Shown one piece after another: positions 17,800 through 24,865 of a DNA stretch of 39,020 nucleotides (position 1 is the first letter of the stretch; each line of letters begins with the position of its first letter). The translations under genes and the position numbers were made by a program. The notes beneath the pieces were generated by a model, which saw only the letters and a list, made by a program, of their open reading frames with translations, was not told where the DNA came from and did no database searches. Origin of the DNA: Chloroflexus sp. MS-G (GTDB taxonomy: Bacteria; Chloroflexota; Chloroflexia; Chloroflexales; Chloroflexaceae); the NCBI RefSeq assembly GCF_000735195.1, contig NZ_JPIM01000037.1:1-39020 (forward strand), in the 5' to 3' direction.

Positions 17800-18813
17800 C
17801 TAACACCGCCCCACTGCCCTGGCAACCGCACGTAATTTTGGCATCAGCGCCATAAAATTCTCGGGATTAAGTGATTGTCCACCGTCCGATTTCGCCCGAT
17901 CGGGATCAGGATGCACTTCAATAATGACCCCATCGGCACCGGCGGCGATGGATGCCAGTGTCAGTGGCGGCACCAGATACCACTTACCTGTACCGTGGCT
18001 GGGATCAACAATGACCGGCAGATGCGAACGTTTCTTGGCAACCGCTACTGCATTGAGGTCAAGCGTATTGCGCGTTGCCGTCTCAAAGGTGCGAATACCC
18101 CGCTCACACAGAATAACATTTGGATTGCCTTGGGCAATGATGTATTCAGCCGATAGCAACCACTCTTCAATCGTGGCTGATAAGCCACGTTTCAGCAACA
18201 CCGGCATACCACTGCGCCCCGCCTCTTCCAGCAATTGATAATTTTGCATGTTCCGCGCACCGATCTGCAAGACATCGGCATAACGGGAAACCAGCTCCAC
18301 ATCAGCCGGTGTCATAACCTCGGTCACAATCGGCAAACCGGTCTCAGCCCGGGCCTGCGCCAGCAACTGCAAACCAACTTCACCTAAGCCGCGAAAACTG
18401 TACGGCGATGTACGCGGCTTGAAGGCCCCACCACGCAACATATTCGCTCCAGCTTCGCGCACTGCCCGTGCTGTTGCCATAATCTGCTCTTCGCTTTCCA
18501 CCGAACAGGGGCCAGCAATAATCGCCAGATCACCACCTCCCACCTTCACGTCACCAACCGTTACTACGGTATCAGTCGGCTTTACCTCGCGCGACACCAA
18601 TTTGTACGGTTGGGTGATCCGTAACGTCTCTTTCACTCCGGCAAAATGCTCTAATTCTTCTCGTAAGGTCGGTGGAATCGCTGCACCGACCACTGCAATG
18701 ACCGTGCGCTCTTCACCAACGGTCAAATGACCACGCAGATTGTGCTCACGCAGGCGATTCAGAACTGCTTCAATCTGGCTTGGGGTCGAGTCGGTTTGCA
18801 TCACAACAATCAT
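17800..18813 (-). CDS. aroF: 3-deoxy-7-phosphoheptulonate (DAHP) synthase, type I with N-terminal ferredoxin-like regulatory domain
   Basis: DAHP synthase condenses phosphoenolpyruvate and erythrose 4-phosphate, the first step of the shikimate pathway. The 337-residue protein starts [17 protein letters not shown], the typical beginning of the small ferredoxin-like domain (about 1-70) that gives Phe/Tyr feedback control in Thermotoga-type enzymes. The barrel follows with [29 protein letters not shown]-type, [30 protein letters not shown] and [17 protein letters not shown] motifs. ATG 18813 has a near-perfect AGGAGGAG ribosome site. An alternative ATG at 18906 overlaps the aroH stop (ATGA), also has GAGGAG, and would add 31 residues without family resemblance. 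It forms an operon with aroH behind an attenuator-like leader. Confidence 0.95.
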   Translation of the reverse strand: MIVVMQTDSTPSQIEAVLNRLREHNLRGHLTVGEERTVIAVVGAAIPPTLREELEHFAGVKETLRITQPYKLVSREVKPTDTVVTVGDVKVGGGDLAIIAGPCSVESEEQIMATARAVREAGANMLRGGAFKPRTSPYSFRGLGEVGLQLLAQARAETGLPIVTEVMTPADVELVSRYADVLQIGARNMQNYQLLEEAGRSGMPVLLKRGLSATIEEWLLSAEYIIAQGNPNVILCERGIRTFETATRNTLDLNAVAVAKKRSHLPVIVDPSHGTGKWYLVPPLTLASIAAGADGVIIEVHPDPDRAKSDGGQSLNPENFMALMPKLRAVARAVGRC

Positions 18814-18902
18814 AGAACGCTCCTCCTCAGGAGTACAAATATCCAAAGACACAACAGAAGTGATGTACAAATCTCCGTGCTGATCAGTAGCGTGACGGCT
18901 GC

Positions 18903-19322
18903 TCATAGCAACTCCTCGGGCGGCAGTGGAGTTGCTACGCGGAACGCATTCATCAAGGCAGCCCGTTCCGGTCGGAGGCCACGCGCCCCTCGAATGTAAA
19001 CATGCACAATTTCATCGGCTCGCTTGGTGGTATTCCAGTGGATCAAGACGCGAATACAACGTGGCAAACTACCGGGAACGGCTATTTCATGACCGCAGAG
19101 AAGGGCGGTGTCTATCCAGCCAATTGCCCGTGCCGCCACTGCGGGGAATTCGGCATTAAGATCGGGAGTGGTGGTAAAAATAGCACTGGCAATGTCCTCC
19201 GGGTGAATCCCATTAGCCTCGATCAACAACGTAAGTAACTCGTGGGTGGCAGCCAGAATGGCTTCGCGCGTGTTTTCATCACAGGTTGTCGCTCCTCGTA
19301 CTCCACGGCACCGGACTTCCAT
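18903..19322 (-). CDS. aroH: Chorismate mutase, AroH class
   Basis: Monofunctional chorismate mutase converts chorismate to prephenate, the branch towards Phe and Tyr. The 139-residue length and motifs match the Bacillus subtilis AroH type: VRGATT near the N-terminus, [17 protein letters not shown] (about 49-65), [13 protein letters not shown] (about 85-97) and the [13 protein letters not shown] ending (about 108-120). GGAGGAGAG precedes ATG 19322. The pairing with DAHP synthase in one operon makes a first-step plus branch-step module for aromatic amino acids. The leader upstream carries a Phe/Tyr-rich peptide and a terminator, consistent with control by those end products. The stop overlaps an ATG (ATGA) for the alternative longer AroF. 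Confidence 0.95.
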   Translation of the reverse strand: MEVRCRGVRGATTCDENTREAILAATHELLTLLIEANGIHPEDIASAIFTTTPDLNAEFPAVAARAIGWIDTALLCGHEIAVPGSLPRCIRVLIHWNTTKRADEIVHVYIRGARGLRPERAALMNAFRVATPLPPEELL

Positions 19323-19347
19323 TGACTCTCCTCCCCGGCAACAACAG

Positions 19348-19381
19348 AAGGGGCGCGAGGTTTGTTCGCCTCGCGCCCCTT
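19348..19381 (-). terminator. Attenuator-type terminator in the aroH leader
   Basis: A perfect 13-bp stem: 19369-19381 pairs with 19348-19360 around an 8-base loop. On the transcript it reads AAGGGGCGCGAGG-loop-CCTCGCGCCCCTT and is followed by the U-rich CUGUUGUUG. It ends 25 bases before the aroH start, so it would stop transcription before the structural genes. Confidence 0.7.
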
Positions 19382-19411
19382 ACGTAATTGCTCTGTCCTA
19401 TCGTGTCTCGT

Positions 19412-19489
19412 TCAGGAAATGCGAAGCGACCAGTCCGGTTTTCGGCTGGTAAAGTAGTAAAAGTAGGTGTAAAAGCGCGAACCGGTCAT
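19412..19489 (-). CDS. Phe/Tyr-rich leader peptide of the aroH-aroF operon
   Basis: A 25-codon frame on the minus strand: ATG at 19489, stop TGA at 19412-19414. Residues 6-13 read FYTYFYYF, seven aromatic codons out of eight, and a Trp follows at residue 20. It begins about 35 bases after the predicted transcription start. An AGG 11 bases ahead of the ATG is a weak ribosome site. Codons 21-23 (TCG CTT CGC) overlap the segment that can pair either with the leader start (protector) or with the terminator's 5' arm (antiterminator). This matches the layout of pheL/trpL-type leader peptides, in which stalling at scarce aminoacyl-tRNA permits read-through. I know of no homologue; the call rests on composition and architecture. 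Confidence 0.72.
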   Translation of the reverse strand: MTGSRFYTYFYYFTSRKPDWSLRIS

Positions 19490-19499
19490 ATGATCGCTT
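19421..19499 (-). promoter_or_regulatory. Protector and antiterminator pairings of the aro attenuator
   Basis: Protector (1:2): transcript AAGCGA (19499-19494) pairs with TCGCTT (19429-19424), and inside it ACCGGTT (19486-19480) pairs with AACCGG (19440-19435). Antiterminator (2:3): TCGCTTCGC (19429-19421) pairs with GCGAGGCGA (19374-19366), nine pairs with one G-U, breaking six pairs of the terminator's 5' arm. The 1:2, 2:3 and 3:4 structures are mutually exclusive. Confidence 0.6.
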
Positions 19500-19530
19500 A
19501 CCTGACTGCACTACTCGCTTCGACGTCGCA

Positions 19531-19559
19531 ACTATACCATAGCAGCTATGATCCGTCAA
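19531..19559 (-). promoter_or_regulatory. Sigma-70-type promoter of the aroH-aroF operon
   Basis: On the minus strand TTGACG (19559-19554), a 17-base spacer, then TATAGT (19536-19531). Each box matches consensus at five of six positions and the spacing is ideal. Transcription should begin near 19524, giving a leader of about 200 bases. The -35 box begins 6 bases past the stop of the upstream ANTAR regulator gene. Confidence 0.75.
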
Positions 19560-19564
19560 GTAAC

Positions 19565-20149
19565 TTACGAACCCAATAGCTCTTCTGCTTCAATGATGGC
19601 CTGCGCAATATCTTTCATCTTCGTCCGTTTATCACGCGCACGTTGACGTAACCGTTCATAGGCGTCACGTTCACTCAGGCCAAGCCGTTGCATTAAAATA
19701 CCCTTCGCTCGCTCGATCAGTTTGCGGGCTTCGAGCGCCTCTTGCAACTCGAGGTTTTCACTGCGCAAAGCCTGCATCTCGCGATGACGAGCCAGGGCAA
19801 TCGAAATTGCTGGCGGTAATTCCTGTTCATTCACCGGCTTGACCAGGTACGCTAATGCTCCCGCTGTTTCAGCGCGGCGGATCGTTTCTTTATCGGCGAA
19901 AGCGGTCAGCATCACAACCGGAATCCCTGTTTGATCGCGAATCTTCGCCGTCGCCTCAGTGCCATCCATCTCAGGCATCCGAATATCCATAATCACCAGG
20001 TCCGGCTTTAAACGAGCGGCCAGCATTACCGCCTCGGCACCGGTACGTGCAATACCCACCACCTCGTAACCCAGTCCCTTCAATTGCTCCTCTAACGTGA
20101 GCGACACCAGATCATTATCCTCGGCAATCAGGATACGAATCGCGGCCAC
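19565..20149 (-). CDS. Response regulator with ANTAR RNA-binding output domain
   Basis: A 194-residue protein: receiver domain (about 3-120) with Glu10/Asp11 acidic residues, phosphoacceptor Asp55 in VIMDIRMPEMDG, Thr (MLTAF) and Lys (LVKPVNE). A short coiled-coil (REMQALRSENLELQEALEARK) follows, then the ANTAR domain (LIERAKGILMQRLGLSERDAYERLRQRA...). ANTAR proteins such as AmiR bind RNA and prevent terminator formation. Start GTG 20149 was chosen because GGGAGG lies 5 bases ahead and the receiver begins at once; a longer frame up to 20257 has no conserved character. No kinase is adjacent. It sits immediately upstream of the attenuated aro operon on the same strand, but nothing shows that it acts there. 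Confidence 0.92.
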   Translation of the reverse strand: MAAIRILIAEDNDLVSLTLEEQLKGLGYEVVGIARTGAEAVMLAARLKPDLVIMDIRMPEMDGTEATAKIRDQTGIPVVMLTAFADKETIRRAETAGALAYLVKPVNEQELPPAISIALARHREMQALRSENLELQEALEARKLIERAKGILMQRLGLSERDAYERLRQRARDKRTKMKDIAQAIIEAEELLGS

Positions 20150-20318
20150 GGCTGCCTCCCGCTGAATGCTACTCGTAAAGCGATGCTTAAGATCATACCA
20201 CAAGATGCCCCATAGTGTGATACAATTTAGATGAATAACGAGTATTTGCGTATGCAACTGACGCCATTTGTGCGCCAGCTATACACACCGCCGTTACGTG
20301 CGGAGTGAGGAGGGCGTG

Positions 20319-20972
20319 ATGCGCTACGACATCACGAATATTGCAATTGAAGACTATCTGCACGATCTCATGCCACCACGCGATGAAGTACTGGCGAACC
20401 TTGAAGCACGCGCCAGGCAGCAGGGGTTGTCGCTCGTTGGTCCGGTGCAGGGGCAGTTTCTCTACTTACAGGCGCTGATGATGAATGCTCGTCATGCACT
20501 GGAAGTTGGTATTACGACCGGCTATGCCGCTATTTACATTATGAAAGCACTTCGCCAGACCGGCGGTAGGATGACGGCTATCGAACGTAATCCTGAGCGC
20601 GTTAAGCTGGCCAGCGAAGTGATCGAAGCGGCCGGCATGCGTGATTTGATCACTATCCACCTGGGAGAATGGCGCGAGCTGTTACCATCTCTCAGGCAAG
20701 AATTCGATCTGATCTTTCTCGATGTTCTACGTAGTTCGTCAAACGATGAACAGGCACTGCAAGCGCTTGAGCTGTGTGTGTCGCTCCTTAGCCCCGGTGG
20801 TGTCTTAATTGCAGATAATGTGCTTTGTAGCGCACAGGTTCTTGAAGAGGATGCTTCGCCACTCGTGCGGGGGATTCAACGCTTTAACCGGGCAATTATG
20901 AGCCATCCCCAACTTGAGTCGGTTATTATTCCGCTGCGTGATGGTGTATCAATCAGCCGCAAGAAACGTTAG
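20319..20972 (+). CDS. SAM-dependent O-methyltransferase (caffeoyl-CoA/catechol OMT-like family)
   Basis: A 217-residue Rossmann-fold methyltransferase of the family that includes caffeoyl-CoA and catechol O-methyltransferases. Motif I is ALEVGITTGYAAIYIM (about 62-77), followed by the acidic residue in MTAIERNPERVKLA (about 86-99) and motif IV FDLIFLDV (about 129-136), with LLSPGGVLIADNVLC (about 158-172) after it. GAGGAGGG lies just ahead of ATG 20319; an in-frame start at 20268 would add 17 unsupported residues. The gene is divergent from the ANTAR regulator. The substrate is unknown, and bacterial members of this family act on varied small hydroxylated molecules. Confidence 0.88.
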   Translation: MRYDITNIAIEDYLHDLMPPRDEVLANLEARARQQGLSLVGPVQGQFLYLQALMMNARHALEVGITTGYAAIYIMKALRQTGGRMTAIERNPERVKLASEVIEAAGMRDLITIHLGEWRELLPSLRQEFDLIFLDVLRSSSNDEQALQALELCVSLLSPGGVLIADNVLCSAQVLEEDASPLVRGIQRFNRAIMSHPQLESVIIPLRDGVSISRKKR

Positions 20973-21076
20973 TGCTCAGGTGCAGGAGATGCAGGAAACA
21001 ATCCACAATGTGTAAACGTCGAATGTGGGAATAAACGGTTCTGATTAAGACAGAACTCTTATCTCATCAAAGGCGA

Positions 21077-21145
21077 TGCCGATCGTTGTATCAGCGCTCA
21101 GCGATTTTTCCGTTCCTTCGCGCTATCCAGAAACAGCGATCGGCA
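21077..21145 (+). ncRNA. Long-range stem in the leader of the GAF/SpoIIE gene
   Basis: TGCCGATCGTTGT (21077-21089) pairs with ACAGCGATCGGCA (21133-21145), 13 pairs with one G-U. The 43-base loop contains a smaller AGCGC/GCGCT pairing. It lies about 95 bases ahead of the start at 21241, in a 268-base spacer that has no gene. It matches no RNA class I recognise; a 5'-UTR regulatory structure is possible. Confidence 0.35.
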
Positions 21146-21240
21146 CGTTCCTTGTCTTAATGGCCTAACCGCACGACGCACGTTCAAAACAGGATGACGT
21201 TTGCGCGACACCATCATGTCTACTTCTGGAGTGAATAATT

Positions 21241-23004
21241 ATGCCGTCTTCGGAACGGCAACACCGAATTGCTGAATGGTCTGCACTTCGGTCGTTAGCC
21301 CAAACGCTCAATCAGTCGTTTGATCTCCGTGTAGCCCTCGATACGGCACTTGGTCATATTCTTGAACTGACCGGTCAGGAGGCTGGTTGGATTTATCTGC
21401 GTAATGAGAACGATCAATTCATTCTCGCTGCCCGCCAACGTTTGCCCCCGGTACTCAATTACCCCGGCACGGTCTGGCAAGGTGAATGCGCCTGCCAGGA
21501 AGTCTGTCGCAGCGGTCAGATCAACCTTGAACCGTCGTTGATGCCTTGTTCACGTCTGCACGGTGCCGCTGGCGATAAGCGCGGTTTGTCACACCACGTC
21601 TCGATGGCCCTACGCGATGGAAACCGCACAATCGGCATCCTCAATCTGGCAACGACACGTTGGGCACGATTGACGGCGGCAGATCAGCATCTTATAGCCG
21701 CAATTGCTGATCTGTTAGGAACAGCGATTGCCCGAGTATATCTCTACGAAGAGTTTAGTGTGCGGCGTGTCCAGGAACGGCGTGCGCTCTTGTCGCTTTC
21801 ACAAGAACTGTTGGTGAATGACGATCTCGAACCAACATTGCAGCGGTTAGTTCGTGTCGGTGCTCGTCTCTTAGAAGCCGATGCTTGTGCCTTTATTGAG
21901 GCTGATGAAGACTGTGGGCGTGCGTTGCTCCGGGTCTGTTACGGTTGGGCACTGCCCGCCGCCAGTGCATGGCCAGATGATGTTCATCCACATTTGTGGT
22001 ATTTACCAGAACGAAGCATCAAATTACCAGACGATTCACTGATCCCGTTGCCACCATTGCTCCGCCAGCAGAGCTTTCAAGGCCATCTCGCTACGCCAGT
22101 GATGCTCAGCGGTGCACAGATTGGCTTGTTGCTGGTCAATACCATTCATCCACGTCACTTCCTCGACAACGAAGCGGAATTGCTCGGGCTGCTCGCTAGT
22201 CAGTTAGCACAGATGATCGACCGTGAACGACTGAATCAAGAGGCGCTTGTCCGTCAGCGCCTTGAACGCGAACTCGATTTGGCCAGTGAGATTCAAGCCA
22301 GTTTCTTGCCCGATTGCTGCCCAATCGTTCCTGGTTTACAGATTCACGCCTTTTACCGCGCTGCACGACAAGTAGGCGGCGATTTTTACGACTTTATTGA
22401 GGTACCGGCGACTGTAACTAATGGCCCCAAACGGCTTGGGGTTATCATTGCCGACGTCACCGACAAGGGTGTTCCGGCAGCTCTGTTCATGGCCCTCTCG
22501 CGCACCCTCTTACGTGCCAGTGCCATTGATGGGCGTTCGCCGGTTGCCGTATTAGAACGGGCCAATCATCTGATCCTCGCCGATTCACGAGCCGGTCTCT
22601 TCGTGACTTGTTTTTACGCTTTGATCGATCCGATGAGTGGGCTTGTTGTGTACGCCAACGGCGGTCATAATTACCCTCTCCTGTACCGGCGGGCTACTGA
22701 TGAAGTGACGCCCCTGGTGGCGCAGGGGATCGTGTTGGGAATCATCCCTGATCCACACTTTGTACCGGGTGAGATCACTCTTGCCCCCGGTGACATTCTC
22801 CTCTTCTACACCGACGGAATCACCGAAGCGATGAACGCACAACGTGAGCTGTTCGGCGATGAACGATTGGCGACAGTGCTGCGAGCCAATAGTCACCGTG
22901 CACCAAATGAAATCGTGACCGCGGTGCTCGCTGCGGTCGGTGAATTTGTCGGTGACACTGCCCAATCGGATGATATGACAATTGTGGTGATTAAGCGCAC
23001 ATAA
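21241..23004 (+). CDS. GAF-GAF-SpoIIE (PP2C-type) serine phosphatase
   Basis: A 587-residue soluble signalling protein. Two GAF sensory domains (about 15-165 and 185-335) precede a short coiled-coil and a SpoIIE/RsbU-type PP2C phosphatase domain (about 350-585). Phosphatase metal-binding motifs are GGDFYDF, IIADVTDKGVPAALFMA, FYTDGITEA and SDDMTIVV. Such proteins usually dephosphorylate anti-anti-sigma factors in partner-switching cascades. GAF1 contains a cysteine cluster (GECACQEVC and a later PCSR) that is common in one GAF subgroup and might bind a metal or sense redox. No RsbV/RsbW-like partner is encoded in this window. ATG 21241 has no strong ribosome site, but the first GAF helix starts soon after it. 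Confidence 0.92.
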   Translation: MPSSERQHRIAEWSALRSLAQTLNQSFDLRVALDTALGHILELTGQEAGWIYLRNENDQFILAARQRLPPVLNYPGTVWQGECACQEVCRSGQINLEPSLMPCSRLHGAAGDKRGLSHHVSMALRDGNRTIGILNLATTRWARLTAADQHLIAAIADLLGTAIARVYLYEEFSVRRVQERRALLSLSQELLVNDDLEPTLQRLVRVGARLLEADACAFIEADEDCGRALLRVCYGWALPAASAWPDDVHPHLWYLPERSIKLPDDSLIPLPPLLRQQSFQGHLATPVMLSGAQIGLLLVNTIHPRHFLDNEAELLGLLASQLAQMIDRERLNQEALVRQRLERELDLASEIQASFLPDCCPIVPGLQIHAFYRAARQVGGDFYDFIEVPATVTNGPKRLGVIIADVTDKGVPAALFMALSRTLLRASAIDGRSPVAVLERANHLILADSRAGLFVTCFYALIDPMSGLVVYANGGHNYPLLYRRATDEVTPLVAQGIVLGIIPDPHFVPGEITLAPGDILLFYTDGITEAMNAQRELFGDERLATVLRANSHRAPNEIVTAVLAAVGEFVGDTAQSDDMTIVVIKRT

Positions 23005-23165
23005 CGAATGCAACGCATCACGCGGAATTGCCGTAATTCCATCCCTGTAAAGATGTTCAACGTTCTTTGTCACGAGGCAGGGGCGGGTTCTCAATCTGTG
23101 GCCGCCCTCCTCTTCATCTCAGTGAGCCATAAGCGGATCACACACGACTGAAAACGTTATGGCAC

Positions 23166-23194
23166 TTGCACAGAACCGACTACCTCGTTATAAT
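23166..23194 (+). promoter_or_regulatory. Promoter of the tRNA-Ser gene
   Basis: TTGCAC (23166-23171), a 17-base spacer, and a perfect TATAAT (23189-23194), 18 bases before the first base of the tRNA. Confidence 0.8.
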
Positions 23195-23211
23195 GAGCAT
23201 TGGTACGAGAC

Positions 23212-23302
23212 GGGGAGATGACGGAGTGGTTGAACGTGCCCGTCTCGAAAACGGGTAGGGCCTAATAAGCCCTCGTGAGTTCGAATCTCACTCTCCCCGC
23301 CA
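23212..23302 (+). tRNA. tRNA-Ser (anticodon CGA)
   Basis: Class II tRNA with a long variable arm. The acceptor stem GGGGAGA (23212-23218) pairs with TCTCCCC (23292-23298), followed by discriminator G and an encoded CCA (23300-23302). The anticodon stem CCCGT/ACGGG encloses loop CTCGAAA with anticodon CGA at 23246-23248, reading UCG. The T-loop GTTCGAATC is standard. Confidence 0.97.
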
Positions 23303-23310
23303 ACACGAAA

Positions 23311-23346
23311 GCGCCCGACCTATAACTAGGTTGGGCGCAGAGATTT
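23311..23346 (+). terminator. Intrinsic terminator of the tRNA-Ser gene
   Basis: A 12-bp stem with one G-T pair (23311-23322 with 23327-23338), a TAAC tetraloop, then ATTTTT. It begins 9 bases after the tRNA CCA end. Confidence 0.8.
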
Positions 23347-23357
23347 TTGAGGTGACT

Positions 23358-23678
23358 ATGTCCGCAGTTGAGCAGCGATTGCGTGAGCAATTAGAAGAGC
23401 AATTACGCCTGAACGAGTGGTTGTACGAACAGCTTGAACGTCAGCGAGCACTAAACGCCGAATTACGCCGTGCCGTAGCCGATCTGGCCCGAGCCTTTCA
23501 GGAATCGCTGGCCGCAGCCGTCGAAGCCGGAGAAGCGGGTGATATTGACACAGTGCGCCGTTTAACACGCGCTAATCAGCAACACTGGCAACACTACCTG
23601 CAACAGATTGTCGCCGCAGCAAGCCGTGCGAACCAACCCACTAGTACTGATACAAACGCAACAATGGATCGCACATAA
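23358..23678 (+). CDS. Small coiled-coil protein of unknown function
   Basis: A 106-residue soluble protein with no signal or membrane segment. The first 50 residues (AVEQRLREQLEEQLRLNEWLYEQLERQRALNAELRR in part) form a strong heptad-type coiled coil rich in Leu, Glu, Arg and Gln. The rest is helical with Ala-rich stretches and a disordered Thr/Asn/Ser tail. ATG 23358 is preceded by GAGGTG; an upstream in-frame start at 23331 lies inside the tRNA terminator stem and is rejected. It converges on the mrp operon, with 26 bases between. I do not recognise the family, and the function is unknown. Confidence 0.65.
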   Translation: MSAVEQRLREQLEEQLRLNEWLYEQLERQRALNAELRRAVADLARAFQESLAAAVEAGEAGDIDTVRRLTRANQQHWQHYLQQIVAAASRANQPTSTDTNATMDRT

Positions 23679-23704
23679 TGAATAAAGCGTCTAGGTGCAT
23701 CGTG

Positions 23705-24058
23705 TTACCGTAGCCGACCCTGTTCCATGTCATACTTACCGGCCAGATCATCTTGAACGGTTTGCGGTGCACGCTTAACACCGGTTAAATAGGCTGCTCG
23801 ATCAAGCATATGAGCGGCTATCGGTGCGGTCAGAAAGAAGAAAGCGATCAAGGCGATCATCTTTGCCGCCACCACTAAATCACCATGATGAACGGCCACT
23901 GCCAGCAATACCCCGGTAATCCCCAGTGTGCCAGCTTTACCTGTGGCATGCACCCGTGTGTAGAGATCGGGCAACTTGAGCATGCCGATTGCGGCTAGGA
24001 GCATGAATACTACCCCAATCGTTGCTAGCACCAGCGTGATAATCTCGCTCAGACTCAT
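23705..24058 (-). CDS. mrpG: Na+(monovalent cation)/H+ antiporter subunit G
   Basis: MrpG (MnhG/PhaG) is a small membrane subunit of the multisubunit Mrp antiporter. The 117-residue product has three hydrophobic segments and the family pattern FMLLAAIGMLKLPDLYTRVHATGKAGTLGI near residues 18-47, then a conserved FFFLTAPIAAHMLDRAAY segment. A short charged C-terminal tail follows. Its ATG overlaps the mrpF stop by one base (TAATG). It is the last gene of the minus-strand mrpA-G operon. With all seven subunits encoded in the canonical order, a complete complex is expected. Confidence 0.93.
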   Translation of the reverse strand: MSLSEIITLVLATIGVVFMLLAAIGMLKLPDLYTRVHATGKAGTLGITGVLLAVAVHHGDLVVAAKMIALIAFFFLTAPIAAHMLDRAAYLTGVKRAPQTVQDDLAGKYDMEQGRLR

Positions 24059-24327
24059 TATTGACGACCCTCCTCGATGTAGCGCGAAATAGCGACAGTG
24101 CCCAAAAAGCCCAGGACGGCTACAACCAGGATTGCATCGATCAAACTCAGTTGGTCAGTAATCACCACATAGAGGGCAACCAATGCTACAACGTGGAGCA
24201 TCAACGTATCAAACGCCATTGCCCGATCGGGAATACTCGGCCCCATCAACAAACGAGCCGTGCAGAGCGTCATCGAAATGGCAACCACACCCATCAACGT
24301 GGCGATCAGAATACTAAACAATGTCAT
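24058..24327 (-). CDS. mrpF: Na+/H+ antiporter subunit F
   Basis: MrpF is an 89-residue, three-helix membrane subunit of the Mrp antiporter. Recognisable features are the CTARLLMGPSIPDRAMAFDTL motif (about 22-42) and LIDAILVVAVLGFLGTVAISRYIEEG at the C-terminus, both typical of the family. Length is normal. It lies between mrpE (11-base gap) and mrpG (1-base overlap), consistent with tight co-transcription. Confidence 0.93.
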   Translation of the reverse strand: MTLFSILIATLMGVVAISMTLCTARLLMGPSIPDRAMAFDTLMLHVVALVALYVVITDQLSLIDAILVVAVLGFLGTVAISRYIEEGRQ

Positions 24328-24338
24328 CAGACCTACCT

Positions 24339-24857
24339 CTACGGTAACAATTCCATGACCCGCCGCTCGAACTGTTGCTTAATATCATTACGAATGGCGT
24401 CGGCATCGTGTACATCAATGCAATGAATGTAAATAGTTCGACGATCAGTAGCAACATCGAGCGAGACGGTTCCCGGCGTTAAGGTGATCAGATTCGCCAG
24501 TACAGTAATGCCGGCATCACTTTTCACATCGAGCGGAATAGCGATAATGCCCGGACGAATGTCGTCAACCCGCCGAAAGAGCACTATCCGGGCCATATCG
24601 ATATTAGCCTTGAGAATACTCCACAGTGCAAAGCCGACAAATGCGACCCACTTTAGAGCCAGGCGAATGAAGGTGCGATCACGCTGCTGAGGGTGTAAAT
24701 CCGTATTTACAAATGGTATGCTGAGAAAGTTTCTAGCCATTGCCACAATGGCTGAACTCACAAGTAGCCCAACAATCAAGTCGGCTAATGTAAAGCTACT
24801 TTGCAACGCCATCCAGGTCATGGTCAAAACGAGAATCAGGAGAATCAGCGCAATCAT
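24339..24857 (-). CDS. mrpE: Na+/H+ antiporter subunit E
   Basis: MrpE is a 172-residue subunit with N-terminal hydrophobic helices and a soluble C-terminal part. The FTLADLIVGLLVSS segment, the region around AFVGFALWSILKANIDMARIVL (about residues 75-95), and the NLITLTPGTVSLDVATD motif (about 121-137) identify the family. The final IYIHCIDVHD segment is also characteristic. It starts 8 bases downstream of the mrpD stop. MrpE is thought to stabilise the complex rather than move ions itself. Confidence 0.93.
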   Translation of the reverse strand: MIALILLILVLTMTWMALQSSFTLADLIVGLLVSSAIVAMARNFLSIPFVNTDLHPQQRDRTFIRLALKWVAFVGFALWSILKANIDMARIVLFRRVDDIRPGIIAIPLDVKSDAGITVLANLITLTPGTVSLDVATDRRTIYIHCIDVHDADAIRNDIKQQFERRVMELLP

Positions 24858-24865
24858 ACCAACCT

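Noticed and set aside
19382..19524. T-box or known riboswitch in the aro leader
   Set aside because: No T-box antiterminator consensus or other known aptamer signature is visible; a leader-peptide attenuator explains the features better.
20150..20257. Longer N-terminus for the ANTAR response regulator
   Set aside because: The GGGAGG before GTG 20149 and the immediate start of the receiver domain argue against it.
23331..23357. Upstream start for the small coiled-coil protein
   Set aside because: It falls inside the tRNA terminator stem and has no ribosome site; ATG 23358 has GAGGTG.
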